Shown here: positions 55,101 to 64,000 of the stretch, in pieces
How positions within the stretch are numbered: position 1 is the first letter of the stretch
Layout: the number at the start of each line of letters is the position of its first letter
DNA from: Adiantum capillus-veneris
Lineage: Eukaryota; Streptophyta; Polypodiopsida; Polypodiales; Pteridaceae
Direction of reading: 5' to 3'
NCBI GenBank assembly: GCA_014529385.2
Contig: CM043966.1
Location: 42,259,537 to 42,323,536, forward strand
DNA: 64,000 bases
The notes under the pieces: generated by a model
The model's input: only the letters and a program-made list of their open reading frames with translations
The model's database searches: none
What the model was told of the DNA's origin: nothing
Position numbers and translations under genes: made by a program

Positions 55101-56100
55101 CATTATGGCGTTTGATGTGTTTGAAAAGTGGGGGATTGATGCAATAGGCCCGTTACCTATCACAAGCAGGGGCAAAAGCTATATCTTGACGGCAATGGAC
55201 TATCTCTCTAGATGGGCAGAGGCTATAGCAGTAAAACAGATCACTGCAAAGGATGTGGAAAAATTTGTGTATGATGAAATATGTTGCAAGTTTGGGGTGC
55301 CATTAGAGCTACTTTCAGATAAGGGGCCAGGATTTAGAGCTAAACTGCTAGACTTCTTATGCACAAAGATGAACATTAGGCACCAGCATACCACTCCTTA
55401 TTACCCGCAGTGTAATGGCTTAAATGAAAGATTCAATGGTGAGTTGGTACAAATTCTTTCTAAAGTGACAGAGCACCAAGGAAAGAATTGGGATTTGGAA
55501 ATTCCTAGTGCATTATGGGCTTACCGTACTTCGGTGAAGACGGGTACAGGGTTTACTCCATTTCATTTGGTGTATGGAAAGGAAGCACTATTGCCTGTGG
55601 AGGTAGAGTTGCCTGCGGTCAAGATGTTAGAGAAGTTGCTTGGGTCGCCTAGTGATGCATTCAAAGAGAGGCTCTTGCAGTTACAAGAGGTCCAGTTGGA
55701 TAGGATGAGCGCATTGGAGCATTATGGGCAGATGCAGGATAAGGCTTTGGCAAAGATAAATGAAAACGTTAAAAGTAAGGGTATCAAGAAACATGACTTG
55801 GTTTTGCGCTACAATAGTAAGCTGGACAACACCTTCCAAAAGAAGTTTCAAATTAAGTGGGAAGGCCCTTTCAAGGTAGTGGAGTGTTTTCCAAATGGCA
55901 CATATCAGCTGGCTAACCTGGATGGTGTTCTACATAGGTCAAGGGTAAATGGGTTGCGTCTTAAATTGTATCATGCTAGATTGATGATGGTGGAGCAAGA
56001 TGAGCTGTTCGTGGATCAAGCAGTGTTGGTGAGGGATCATGAGGAGACCTGTGATGCGGCCAGTCTCTTATCTCTCTTTGCTGCTGCTGATCATGAATGA
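52162..56100 (+). CDS. pol of element C: protease, RT, degenerate RNase H, archaeal-type RNase H, integrase
   Basis: 1312 codons, in the -1 frame relative to gag and overlapping its stop by four bases, with no own ATG at the start. This is either a mutation or recoding. Protease: DGGAQIC (Asp31) and ILGRPWL (102-108). An acidic linker follows (146-176). RT has FMDD at 427-430. The first RNase H lacks its acidic site (VNPSVG). The second has Asp720, Glu758 and Asp784 but His834 where the last Asp is expected. Integrase: His924/His931, Cys962/Cys965, then Asp993, Asp1053, Glu1089 and a GPF-type C-terminal domain. It is the best-preserved pol in the window. Confidence 0.92.
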   Translation: MKVLAMDELPDICPIVDVWHKRKNLGQGYVDGGAQICVITHSCVEKMGLTVAGVSGFRIRLANHQKVECLGVVKSLEVETYDAKAVVDFHVMPARLGAYPIILGRPWLRAVGAVQDWRHGTISLYGKIGTKKLYNMDTRKRLEELYEDEDESSDEDSSTVIDEDSDSTTSSDEDDDVAFLLMDKEIQEIGLVAFANEVEDESEGPYEVIEGLMQTKVELSKKQELMMQMISGDLSAMEKDMLASFPDLFITSYEEIRGFKGEEMHIELKEGAKPVRQRLRRMGQEQMEALRVEVDKLLKAGFIVLVETTEWVSPVVVSPKKDGKWRICVDFKPLNSATKKNPYPLPFIDQILDSMAGYERYSVCDGFSGYFQLKIALKDRTKTTFITPWGCYCYTVLPFGLSNGPSFYQERANWVLEPFIGSCVKAFMDDFCVYSSRADHHEKLQMVLARYDECRGQLNPKKCHLAQPRVKLLGHMVSENGIEADPDKVKSIILLPSPMSTKQLATFIHKVKYMACFIPLSSQLLYPLQQVAKHDPLQWDDKCEEVFQEVKEVLGGLSAMQAPDWEKVFYVNPSVGDDAIGAMLLQKGKGSHYMRPVYCASRVKLVAERKLSEVELVMASVIFACRRFRHYLLPRPFVFLTSYAFLPQLINGTNMSNVVKKWVLELQEFEFSFLVEDSTRATLADLLTYKENPLIVKEEVVRKVVEEVPQISNAHVLFFDGSYRKSHNAASGGIALYDPEGKLVCKRGFKLDAHSNNEAEYATLEAGLHICLKHGVRRLSIKGDALLVVKQVLGAWKSKNTSLKEMCFRIKGLLKKFEAWSIKHIERALNGEAHEAAQGMIGELFVLRTNLPLYHGRESLAQEKEFLLTGIIPKEIHKSKKYGFVCRAYRYKLIGDVLYMKGADLVLRRVPWREELYRVLEENHEGACGGHFALKITLHKILQEGYVWPSLHKDVHHWCRSCNRCQAFGKRVLEPELRKTIMAFDVFEKWGIDAIGPLPITSRGKSYILTAMDYLSRWAEAIAVKQITAKDVEKFVYDEICCKFGVPLELLSDKGPGFRAKLLDFLCTKMNIRHQHTTPYYPQCNGLNERFNGELVQILSKVTEHQGKNWDLEIPSALWAYRTSVKTGTGFTPFHLVYGKEALLPVEVELPAVKMLEKLLGSPSDAFKERLLQLQEVQLDRMSALEHYGQMQDKALAKINENVKSKGIKKHDLVLRYNSKLDNTFQKKFQIKWEGPFKVVECFPNGTYQLANLDGVLHRSRVNGLRLKLYHARLMMVEQDELFVDQAVLVRDHEETCDAASLLSLFAAADHE

Positions 56101-56108
56101 TCTAGCAA

Positions 56109-56128
56109 GCTAGGGGATGGGCAAATTA
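56109..56128 (+). promoter_or_regulatory. Polypurine tract region of element C
   Basis: A purine-rich GGGGATGGG lies just before the 3' LTR start at 56129. The last bases (CAAATTA) are less purine-rich than usual. Confidence 0.5.
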
Positions 56129-57262
56129 TGTCAGGAGTTTTTTGGAGCAAGGGATTGCGCATATGTACATATACATGCATGGTTCATCAAATAAAGGATT
56201 GCCCATTTTCCTTAGCCAAGTGGTTATGTGGGGCCCACATGTGTACAGGTAGGACAAGGTGTACATAGTGCATCGATTTTCACTATTACCAGTACCACTG
56301 TGTTTTTCTACAATAATGAGGAGTTTATAGCGTGTAAAACTTCTCGAGGAAGCTATCCACGGGCCGACGAAATGAGGTCAGCAGGTGCGTCAGATGGCAT
56401 CTAGTGGCGTCAGGAGGGCGAACGAGGTCAATATTTGCGCGCAGAAGAGGACGGGCACAACATGGGTGTTTTCTTGTGAGAGTTACGCAGAAAGGTCATC
56501 ATTAGGACCACTTTTTGGGGCCACTTCACGTGGTGGCGAGATGCATTATTGGAAAAAAGCTGAGTGCCAGGTGTGCGGATGATGCAAAAAGGTGACAACT
56601 ATGCACTGCGAGGTCAGTTTTTGGCCTGTTCGGGGTCCGTTTGAGGTCATCTAAAAGGCCAAGGGTGCCGAAGTAATAAAGCTAAGTGTGGGAACTGAAA
56701 AAAGAGAGAGAAGACCAGAAAAAACGTGGAGAAGAGAGGAGGAACAGCCGCAGGTGTGTTTTTGGAGCTTGTTTTGGCCGTAAACTGCTCATCCGAGGTC
56801 GGATTTGAGCACTTTGACATTGTAGACTGGGGTTTTGGGCCGTTCCGGACGCGATGGCACTGTCCATTTTTCCAAATTCCTCACTCTTTTCCTGCTGTTT
56901 TTCTATGTAAGTTTCTCTTATGAGCGAAGTTTCTGCTCTAGTTTGTGATTGTATCTGGCTTATTTTACCTATATTGTGTGAGCTATTTGCCCCATTGGTG
57001 TTGGCCCAAGCTCAATTGTATCTAAACATCAGAAATTCTCCTCTTTTGAGCTGAGTGTTTTTGGGTGTGTGTGTGTGTGTGTGTCTCTGTGTGGAGTGGG
57101 CAAGTGGATAATCTCTCTCCTCTCACTCCATAGGTGTGTTTCCTGTCTCGGCCAGGTGTGTTGTGTAAGCCGAGTGGTGCCCCCTAGTGTGTGTGTGTAT
57201 CTTCCCAAGAGTGTGTGTCGGGTCGTTATAGAGGCGCTGTGTGTGTTTTCATCCCACTCACA
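56129..57262 (+). repeat. 3' LTR of element C
   Basis: 1134 bp, matching the 5' LTR with scattered substitutions and a few small indels, one of which removes part of a duplicated CACTCCATAGG segment. Confidence 0.9.
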
Positions 57263-59006
57263 ACGCATCCGAAAATTCATCAGCTACACCTGTCGGCGGC
57301 TCTCCGAAATCTAACCTAGATAGGTAGTCAACCACCGCATGCTGGGCCCCTGGCCGATGTATGACCTCAAAGTCAAATTCCTGCAGCAAAAGCACCCATC
57401 TGGTCAATCTTCCTGTCAAATTATGTTGCCTTACCAGGTATAAAAGAGCCGAATGGTCCACATGGAAGAAAAAACGTCGGCCCAACAGATAGTGCCGAAA
57501 TTTCTTCACTGAATAAATCATCCCTAAACATTCCCTTTCAGTTACGGAATAATTTCTGTCTGCGGATGATAATCGTCTACTGGCATAATAGACAGGTCGG
57601 AACCATCCTTGACTTTGTTCCTGCATTAGCACACTGCCAAAAGCTCGATCCGAAGCATCCACGAACACATGAAGATCCTCACCCCAATTTGGTGCTAGCA
57701 TAATCGGAGCTTTGGACAGCTGCAGTTTTAATCTCCGAAAAGCCAAATCACATTCTTGTGTCCATTCAAAATCTATAGCATGAGCTGCCTGAGTAATCGG
57801 GATTGCCAAAAGCGCGACAAACCGCAAATGCCTCCCATGCCATCGGGCTTGACCTAGGAAAATCGTACATTGCTTCTGGTTCCGCGGTGCAGGCGCTTCC
57901 ATAATTGCGGCAATATTATCCGGATCCACAGAAATACCATCTTCAGAAATGATATGCCCCAGTAACCTGCCACTGCGGACAAAAAATGCACACTTTAAAG
58001 GATTCAAACTGAATTTCACCTCTCTGCATTTCATAAAGCATAACCGTAATTGTTTCAAATGCTCCAATTGTGCTCCAAAAACACTGAGATCATCCAGAAA
58101 AATACTCATAAAATCCGTCAAATAAGGCCCAAATATTTGAAACATATCCCTTTGAAAAGTGGAAGGTGCATTCCGAAATCCAAACCACATTACTGTACAA
58201 GCAAATACTCCCCATGCGGTAATAAAAGCTGTTTTTGGATGATCCCGCAATGCCATTCGGATTTGATTATATCCACTAAATCCATCCAAAAAAGTATACA
58301 TCTCATGTCCTGCTACATCATCCAAAATGGAATCCAAAAACGGAAGAGGAAAAGGATCTGGAACAGTAGCTGCATTCAATTTCTGGTAATCCACATAAAT
58401 TCGGATTTGCTTATTTTTCTTTGGTACGACCACAATTGGAGAAATCCACTCCAGATTATCAATAGGGGTAATAAAACCCACTTCCAACAGGCGATCAATT
58501 TCCATCTTAACTTGCTTTGCCACATTCGGATTCATCCTGTATGAGTGCTGCTTCACTGGCACCGCATCCGGTTTCAGATTGATCGTGTGCTGATAAAACT
58601 TAGGATCCAATCCCTGCATATCCGCATATTCCCATGCGAAAACATCCTTAAACTCTGTCAGTAACTTGATCAAATCATCTCTAAAACTTGCCCCCAGCTG
58701 CTTACTAATGTATATGGGCTGCGACTCCGCTTGCTCCCCAAGAAAAACCTTCTCTAATTCATCTTCCTTAACCATTGTAATTTTTTCGATTTGCGCCTCA
58801 AACACTCGTTCTTGCTGAATAACGTCCTCCAATGATTCAGGACTCGGAAGCACCTGTTGTTGCTCCCCTATTCCTCCTGGAGTTCCTGAAACCCCCACCA
58901 AATTCCCTTTCGGAATCAGAGAAATATCTGCAAGGTATAGAGAAACCAAATCCGGGTTAGCTTTGAGAAATTGTTCCTCTTCATCCTCTTCTGATCCTTC
59001 CACCAT
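57258..59006 (-). pseudogene. RT and RNase H of element D
   Basis: The open frame of 582 codons starts at 59006, truncated upstream of RT. RT covers about 110-420 with DVFAWEYADM, a WISPIVVVPKKN block, DGFSGYNQIR and FLDD at 303-306. RNase H follows with VFVDASDRAFG, TERECLG and HVDHSALLYLV, then YLSRL. No second RNase H is present. The last codons run into the element C LTR; the true frame continues at 48556. Confidence 0.88.
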
Positions 59007-59030
59007 ATTAACTGTTTCAGATCTTCATCC

Positions 59031-59143
59031 ACCTCTTGCAACACTTGGTAGTAGGGGTTTACCATGCTCCACTAATACAACAAATTGTTGGGGATTGGCA
59101 CTACTTGTTGTACTTATTCTTGTTTAGAGCAGCTATTTTGGTC
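59031..59143. other. Junction between element D and the copy 2 pseudogene
   Basis: No LTR or target duplication was found here. The 5' end of element D appears to have been lost by deletion or recombination rather than at a clean insertion boundary. Confidence 0.4.
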
Positions 59144-59540
59144 CTAAGTTTCACCTTGTGTGTGCTGCTCTTGTGAGGTTTTGGGTTGAGAGTCTTGAGT
59201 GTGTGTCGTTTCGAATCCAAAATCCCCTTGAGACCTATCATCGGAGCTAGGGCGGGAACTTTCGGTGGAGCTATCCGACTTTGATCTCTCCTCTCTTCTC
59301 TTTGTTTTGAAACCTCTACAGTCTTTTTTACTTTTTCTTTTGCAAGCTTTTCTTGTTCCATTTGTGCCAACATGCATGGCCTCTAATTGTTCTTGAGTGA
59401 CAGGGGGCATTGATGGGTTTTTGATGCAAAGTTTGGGTGGCACCAACTTTTTTGCAAAGTCTCCCTCGTCCACTTGTCGCTTTTTGAATTCCTCTGCTAG
59501 TCTTTCTTCTTGTGCTTGCTTTTGAGCTTTCTTCTCTTAA
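59144..59540 (-). CDS. Charged ORF at the 3' end of the copy 2 region
   Basis: A frame open from about 59530 to 59144. It starts with a Lys/Glu/Gln-rich helix (EKKAQKQAQEERLAEEFKKRQ), passes through PPVTQEQLEAMH, then becomes Arg/Lys/Ser-rich and ends Gln/Thr-rich. No domain is recognised. It may be the C-terminal tail of the copy 2 gene, or an exon of another gene. Confidence 0.35.
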
Positions 59541-59599
59541 GACTATAGTAGGTATTTTGGTAAGAATATCACATTCTGGGAATTTCCAAATTGACCATA

Positions 59600-62560
59600 T
59601 TCATGTATCTTGGGAACCATCCACTTAAAGTCAAAAAATACGAGGAAGACGTGCTGATTTATGGTTTGTAAATAGAGTGCAAATTGTAATGGATTGTGGT
59701 GTTGACAAATACCAAAAGTCAAGAGGATGCACTACACATGAACTCTTATAGATATTCCAAATTACATAAAATAGACGAAGATACAAATAAAGATCTTGTT
59801 CAAAAAATTGACGTGCATAGTCACAATAGAAGCTCCAAATAAATTTACTCCACGTTTGATACCACATCTACACTTTGATCCAAGTGTGGTTGATGTGCAT
59901 GCATGAGGCCTTTTTTGGCTCTTTGAGAATGCCTTTCTAGAATCTTAATTCTAGAAAATGGTCCTTCTTTGTTGGGTCTCCAAGACCAAACAATTGCATC
60001 TACAATTTCCCACACTTGGGGATATTTATAGCTGACAACCCAAAAACCCTTCCAACAATTGTTGTAAGCTTGAGCATCTGTCATCCCACTCTTTCTTGCA
60101 CAAAGTGCCCAATATTGGATCAATATTTTGTTTGTAGTTTGGTGATGTAGGATAATTATCAATGCCAATTAGAGCCACTACAAGCCAAACTGGATAGATT
60201 TCTATATCATTTGGAACTAGCATAACAAAGTCACCTTGATGCACATGAGACATAGGGTCAAACTCTTCCCTTGGTCTATCTCATTGAGGCCCACAAAAAT
60301 GTACATTCACCTCCTCAAGGCCTAGGAATTTTTCTGCTCCTTGTTGTAAGCTCCTTGTAGTGCTTTGTAGGTTACCAAATTCTTGAGTTCTTGGCCATAA
60401 CATTTCATAAAATACTCTTCAATATCTTCAATTACCTTGCTCCAATAATCTATCACGGGTCTATAATACCGCGGTACACTTGAGCCATTTCCTAAATTTT
60501 GCCAGAACTTTATGTAGTTCTTCAACCTTGAAATCACCTGTTCATGAGCCTTTATTCGCCATTGGTACACAAGGTGGATCTCCATGCGGTAGCATTGGCT
60601 TTCCTTTTGTGTCTATTTTCCAAAGGCGAATACTTCCACTCCAACTTGAAACACCTACATGTGCCGTATATTGCATCATTCCTAAATTTTGCCAGAACTT
60701 TATATAGTTCTTCAACCTTGAAATCACCTGTTCATGAGCCTTTACATATTCCGCCATTGGTACACAAGGTGGATCTCCATGCGGTAGCATTGGCTTTCCT
60801 TCTGTGTCTGTTGTCCAAAGGCGAATACTTCCACTCCAACTTGAAACCTTATATTGCATTATTGGTGTCTCATCCTGCATAAAGAACCTAAATTGAAGTG
60901 GCTTGGAATGGCCAACAAGCATGTCTTGAAAACCCCCCTTGCAACAAGCATTGACAAATAGCCAAATAAGTATCGATTCTTGTTTTCCCCTGCACAATTA
61001 TCCAATTGTAGCAACAAGTTCTCTAGTAGCTTGCAAAATGTTGATCCCAATTCCTCCTCTGTAATTTTAGATGATTGCACAATGGGATCTTTTCCATCAC
61101 TCAAGTTGTGATGTATAGTCCAAAGCTTCCCTTGAGTTCAAAGCGTTCAGTAGTGAAATGGTGCCCCTCGGAAGCCCATTTGTTACTAAATCACAAAGAG
61201 GGTACTGATCATCTTTCTTCTCTAGGTTACGTAAGCAATTATCAATTGAGCCAATTATAAGATTTGGATCAGCCGGCCACAAACCATTCAAGACAAAGTG
61301 GTCGTAATGACCTTCTCCATGTCCATGAGTGATCATGCCTATCAATGCCACCTAGAAACTGTATCATGAATACACAGTCTTAGAAACAATGTGTAATCTT
61401 GGAATGGTAGTCTTCTTTTGATCTATCTTATCATGGATTATGCATATATATTTTTGTGGTTGAGTTTCAGAATATGTGCGCCATGCATAATATAGACTCC
61501 TGCAACTCTTTTGTTGTGCCATGTGAACTTCTCTCTCCCTCAAGAGAAGAGCTCACTCCTCAAGAGAGGGTTTAGCTTCTAGCCTTGCTTTGATTGATCT
61601 ACATAAATTGCACTTAGAGAGCTCACTTGTCTTTGTTAAACTGGCATGTGGGTACTCTTTGTTCTAAATTCTACCAAAAGAAGACTGGGATAGCTTCTTC
61701 TCATAGCCCATTTGATCGAGCGTCGTCTTTATTTCACTTAAAATATCCACTTGTTTGTACGTTGATGAAATCACTAATTGAGTCTTCCTTGAGCCATCTA
61801 GTAGTGTTCTACTTCTATGTGGCATCTTCTGTGAGTTGTTATCTACAAACTCATTTAGCAATGCTCGTGCTAAACTAGTATGTTGGAAGTCCTCTTCTCA
61901 ATGTACATGTGTTTCCATGCACATAGTGGCATACACCATTTTTGAACTTTTCTTTGTAGTGGTAAAATGATGTCTTTGGTATTCCATGTAGATCATACCA
62001 TGCTCTATAGCAAACAATGGAGCCATATATCATGAGCTAATATTGCATCTTCTCAACTTTCTGATCGCATATAGAAAGAACATCATTAAAATAATTAGTG
62101 CGTTCTTTTTGAAACTCTCCCCAAAATTATTGTCGTAACCTTGTCACAATATCACGATCTTCAAGCTGGAAACATTTTTTTGCACAATAGTCAATGCATG
62201 AAACCCTTTGAATTGATTCATTTGATAGATAAAAATTAAGTAGAAGTTGGTGTTGCTCTTGTTTTTTTGAATCCTATTGATGAAAGTATATCGTGTCTTC
62301 CTTAACAATTCAACAACATTACTCCCATCAAGGTTTCTCCCATCATTGTCATCATTGAACACATCCTCACGTCTTGCATGCATACCATCAATTGGAACAA
62401 AGCGTTGTAAGGGGCTCCCATTCAAGAGTGTTGTCTGCTTGATGGGCCACCTTATCAAAGTGATGCTACCCACTTCTATTGCATCCTTAATGCTTACAGT
62501 TTCCCTTTCAATACCCACACTCACAATCATGACCAAGTTCTTGAAAATTTGACTTAATCA
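59600..62560 (-). pseudogene. GHTHDDID-family gene, copy 2, heavily decayed
   Basis: Collinear with copy 1 over its length: an IVSVGIERETVSI segment near 62530, a MPHRSRTL block near 61820, CIIHDKIDQKKTTIPR near 61400, ITHGHGEGHYDHF near 61320, LLLQLDNCAGENKNRY near 61000, then HSKPLQF, a WSGSIRLW block, QGDFVMLVPNDIEIYPVWL near 60230 and VWEIVDAIVWSW near 60000. The segment that should carry GHTHDDID is deleted at about 60930. A 190-bp tandem duplication and many frameshifts follow. It shows Glu and Trp codons where copy 1 has stops. It cannot encode an active protein. Confidence 0.7.
60491..60870. repeat. 190-bp tandem duplication within copy 2
   Basis: CCTAAATTTTGCCAGAACTT occurs at 60491 and 60681, and the copies match closely for about 170-190 bp. 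It duplicates the block encoding HEQVISRLKNYIKFWQNLG and the preceding GKPMLPHGDP segment. Confidence 0.9.
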
Positions 62561-63591
62561 TGTGGAAATACATATAAGATGGTCTCTTCATTCACAATTT
62601 TCATCCTTGTATCATCCTTTAAAAGGACCCTCTGATGTCTCCAAGATTCTCGGATTGATGCTTCCAATTATAGGCTTGCTACAGGTATTACATTTGTAAC
62701 TAGAGAGGTATTGCATTTTTAACTAGAGGATCATGTCATACATGGCATGCCATGTAGGCGTAGGTTTTTTATAATGCTCTAAGCCTACAAATTTTGCAGC
62801 TCCTTAGTCCAAGTCAACCCTTGTCTCCATTCGTACGTATTTTTACCATAAGCATTGCTTCTCAGGCAACCACAACTATTATTTAAAAAAAACTTCTAAT
62901 TGACGTTTAGAATGCTCTAGTTCAACTATTCAACAAAACTGCCTTAAAAAATCATGGTTATGATAATTGGTTGAAGTTAGCTATTTTGGGAACTTCTAGA
63001 GATTTCAAGATTGTCATATATATATATATATAGTGCATAGTGGTCGATCCTTGCATGATGCATCTTAGAGAAATGAGAGAATACCAAATTAAACCCCGTT
63101 CTGGGGGGTGCAAAACCTGCTCTTCAGAATCCGGCTTGGGTTCACAGGCTCAGAGCCGGAAACCTTTCGCACGTTGTGGAACGCTGCCTGTCCAGGAAGT
63201 TTTTGCGCAGCCCGCACCCCTCACCATGCCGCCTCTGTGTATCTCCCCTCCTCGCCATTGCTCTCTCCGCTAGACCATCTCCCCCCCCCCCCCCCTCTTC
63301 TCTTTCCCCCTCTCCATCTCCCTCTCGGTGTTTGCCCTCACACAGCCACTTTGCATGGCGTTCGTTACACCACCGTGAGGTAACTCTTGAAAACCCCCCC
63401 ACGTATGGACACAAGAGCTGACCATCATCAACTCGCCAAGAGAGATAGTTAAGTGGCTGTCTTAGAGAAGTGTTCAATCTCATGTGGCTTCACACGCATC
63501 ATCCTCTACAGAAAATCCAGAGCAGTGCGTATTCTCCCAAGGACCTGCCCTCGCAGCTCCACGTCCTTGAAAACACACTATGCACCATGGC

Positions 63592-63634
<43 letters not shown>

Positions 63635-64000
63635 GGTGAATTCTCACAGCATTCCCTCATTGCTGCCTTTGAACTGCAACATTTTCCATCCCCTAAAAGA
63701 TCCTCCCACCACCGTAGCAAAAGAAATAGAGATGTTCACCGCCTAGGGACGGGATGGCAAGGGTCGCCTTGAGCCAACCATCCCCTGGGCCCTGGCTCAA
63801 TCTGCAACTACCCTGACTAGCCTACCTTCGCCACCACACAAATTTCTGTTGCACTTGTATATCATACAAGATGCTAAAACTAGAATTTGAGTTGGTTTTG
63901 TAGGCTGTGGAGATGAATTGCTTCATTATTTTTAGGCGAGGTTTTTTGTGACAAACTACATGCTAAGCACTCAAAGACGGATCTCAATTGTCAAAAAGGA
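62560..64000. other. Unassigned sequence with simple repeats
   Basis: 62560-63100 is AT-rich with a (TA)n run (about 63016-63033). From 63100 onwards GC content rises sharply. It holds a poly-C run (63281-63295) and a (GA)n run (63595-63629). The ORFs in 63040-63770 overlap on both strands and consist of low-complexity translations, so none is supported. It could be an LTR or untranslated region of another element extending beyond the window. Confidence 0.4.

Larger units (their letters stand above)
48557..57262 (+). mobile_element. Element C: Tat-like retrotransposon inserted in element D
   Basis: LTRs run TGTCAGGAG...CTCACA, flanked by ACGC at 48553-48556 and 57263-57266. Internal order: primer-binding site, leader, small ORF A, gag, pol, polypurine tract. 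Removing the element and one ACGC restores the element D frame between RNase H and integrase. The LTRs are similar (roughly 97% by eye) and pol is intact over 1312 codons, so it is fairly young. Gag has a one-base frameshift. Confidence 0.92.
44517..59030 (-). mobile_element. Element D: gypsy retrotransposon lacking 5' LTR, gag and protease, split by element C
   Basis: On the minus strand, RT and RNase H (59006-57258) are followed, after removal of element C, by integrase (48440 onwards) and a large extra ORF (to 45075). The left end, TGTAATGG at 44517, reads as an LTR 3' end (CCATTACA). No matching LTR is found near 59030-59140, so the 5' end is lost. RNase H is the single, ordinary type, so D is not Tat-like. 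Confidence 0.75.

Noticed and set aside
63040-63770. Overlapping ORFs in the GC-rich right end
   Set aside because: They lie on both strands over poly-C, (GA)n and CT-rich tracts, and their translations are low complexity.

Overview
This window looks like repeat-rich nuclear DNA of a land plant. It is low in GC, it is packed with nested Ty3/gypsy LTR retrotransposons, and I recognise no intact single-copy host gene. Three elements are of the Tat-like type: an inactive first RNase H is followed by a second, archaeal-type RNase H. Long LTRs, old decayed elements and decayed genes of a GHTHDDID-motif family suggest a large, slowly purged genome. A fern, lycophyte, bryophyte or gymnosperm seems more likely than a compact angiosperm, but the species cannot be fixed from the sequence. 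No tRNA, rRNA, CRISPR or bacterial feature was seen.

Layout. 1-1240: end of a decayed minus-strand gene of unknown family, preceded by a palindrome-rich repeat. 1241-3470: non-coding, with a TATA box and a 244-bp tandem duplication. 3470-10960: old, heavily broken plus-strand gypsy element (element A) with a foldback insertion at 7193-8186 and a protease-like ORF after integrase. 10960-15230: non-coding, then a decayed coiled-coil ORF. 15240-17460: LTR and leader of a Tat-like relic (element E). 17500-19095 and 41490-43112: the two halves of one minus-strand pseudogene with GHTHDDID and LDNC motifs, split by element 1. 43215-44516: palindromic tandem repeats. 44517-59030: minus-strand gypsy element D (RT-RNase H-integrase plus a large extra ORF), split by element C (48557-57262). 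59144-62560: a second, more decayed copy of the GHTHDDID-family gene. 62560-64000: unassigned.

Element 1 (19096-41489, plus strand, 2.7-kb LTRs) holds element 2 (30834-40889, opposite strand, same family) inside its 3' LTR. Element 2 is a tandem dimer with an intact central LTR and partial outer LTRs. Elements 1, 2 and C are all flanked by 4-bp target-site duplications (ATAT, CTGT, ACGC). For elements 1 and C, removing the insert restores the interrupted reading frame exactly.

The most notable signal is a set of accessory ORFs between the primer-binding site and gag. A 70-73-codon ORF is conserved in elements 1, 2, C and relic E, and it is duplicated in tandem in elements 1 and 2. Element 1 also carries two diverged copies of a second, 150-180-codon ORF. 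These copies lack an in-frame start codon near their 5' ends, each follows a splice-acceptor-like site, and the pair is absent from element 2. I know of no described function for either family.
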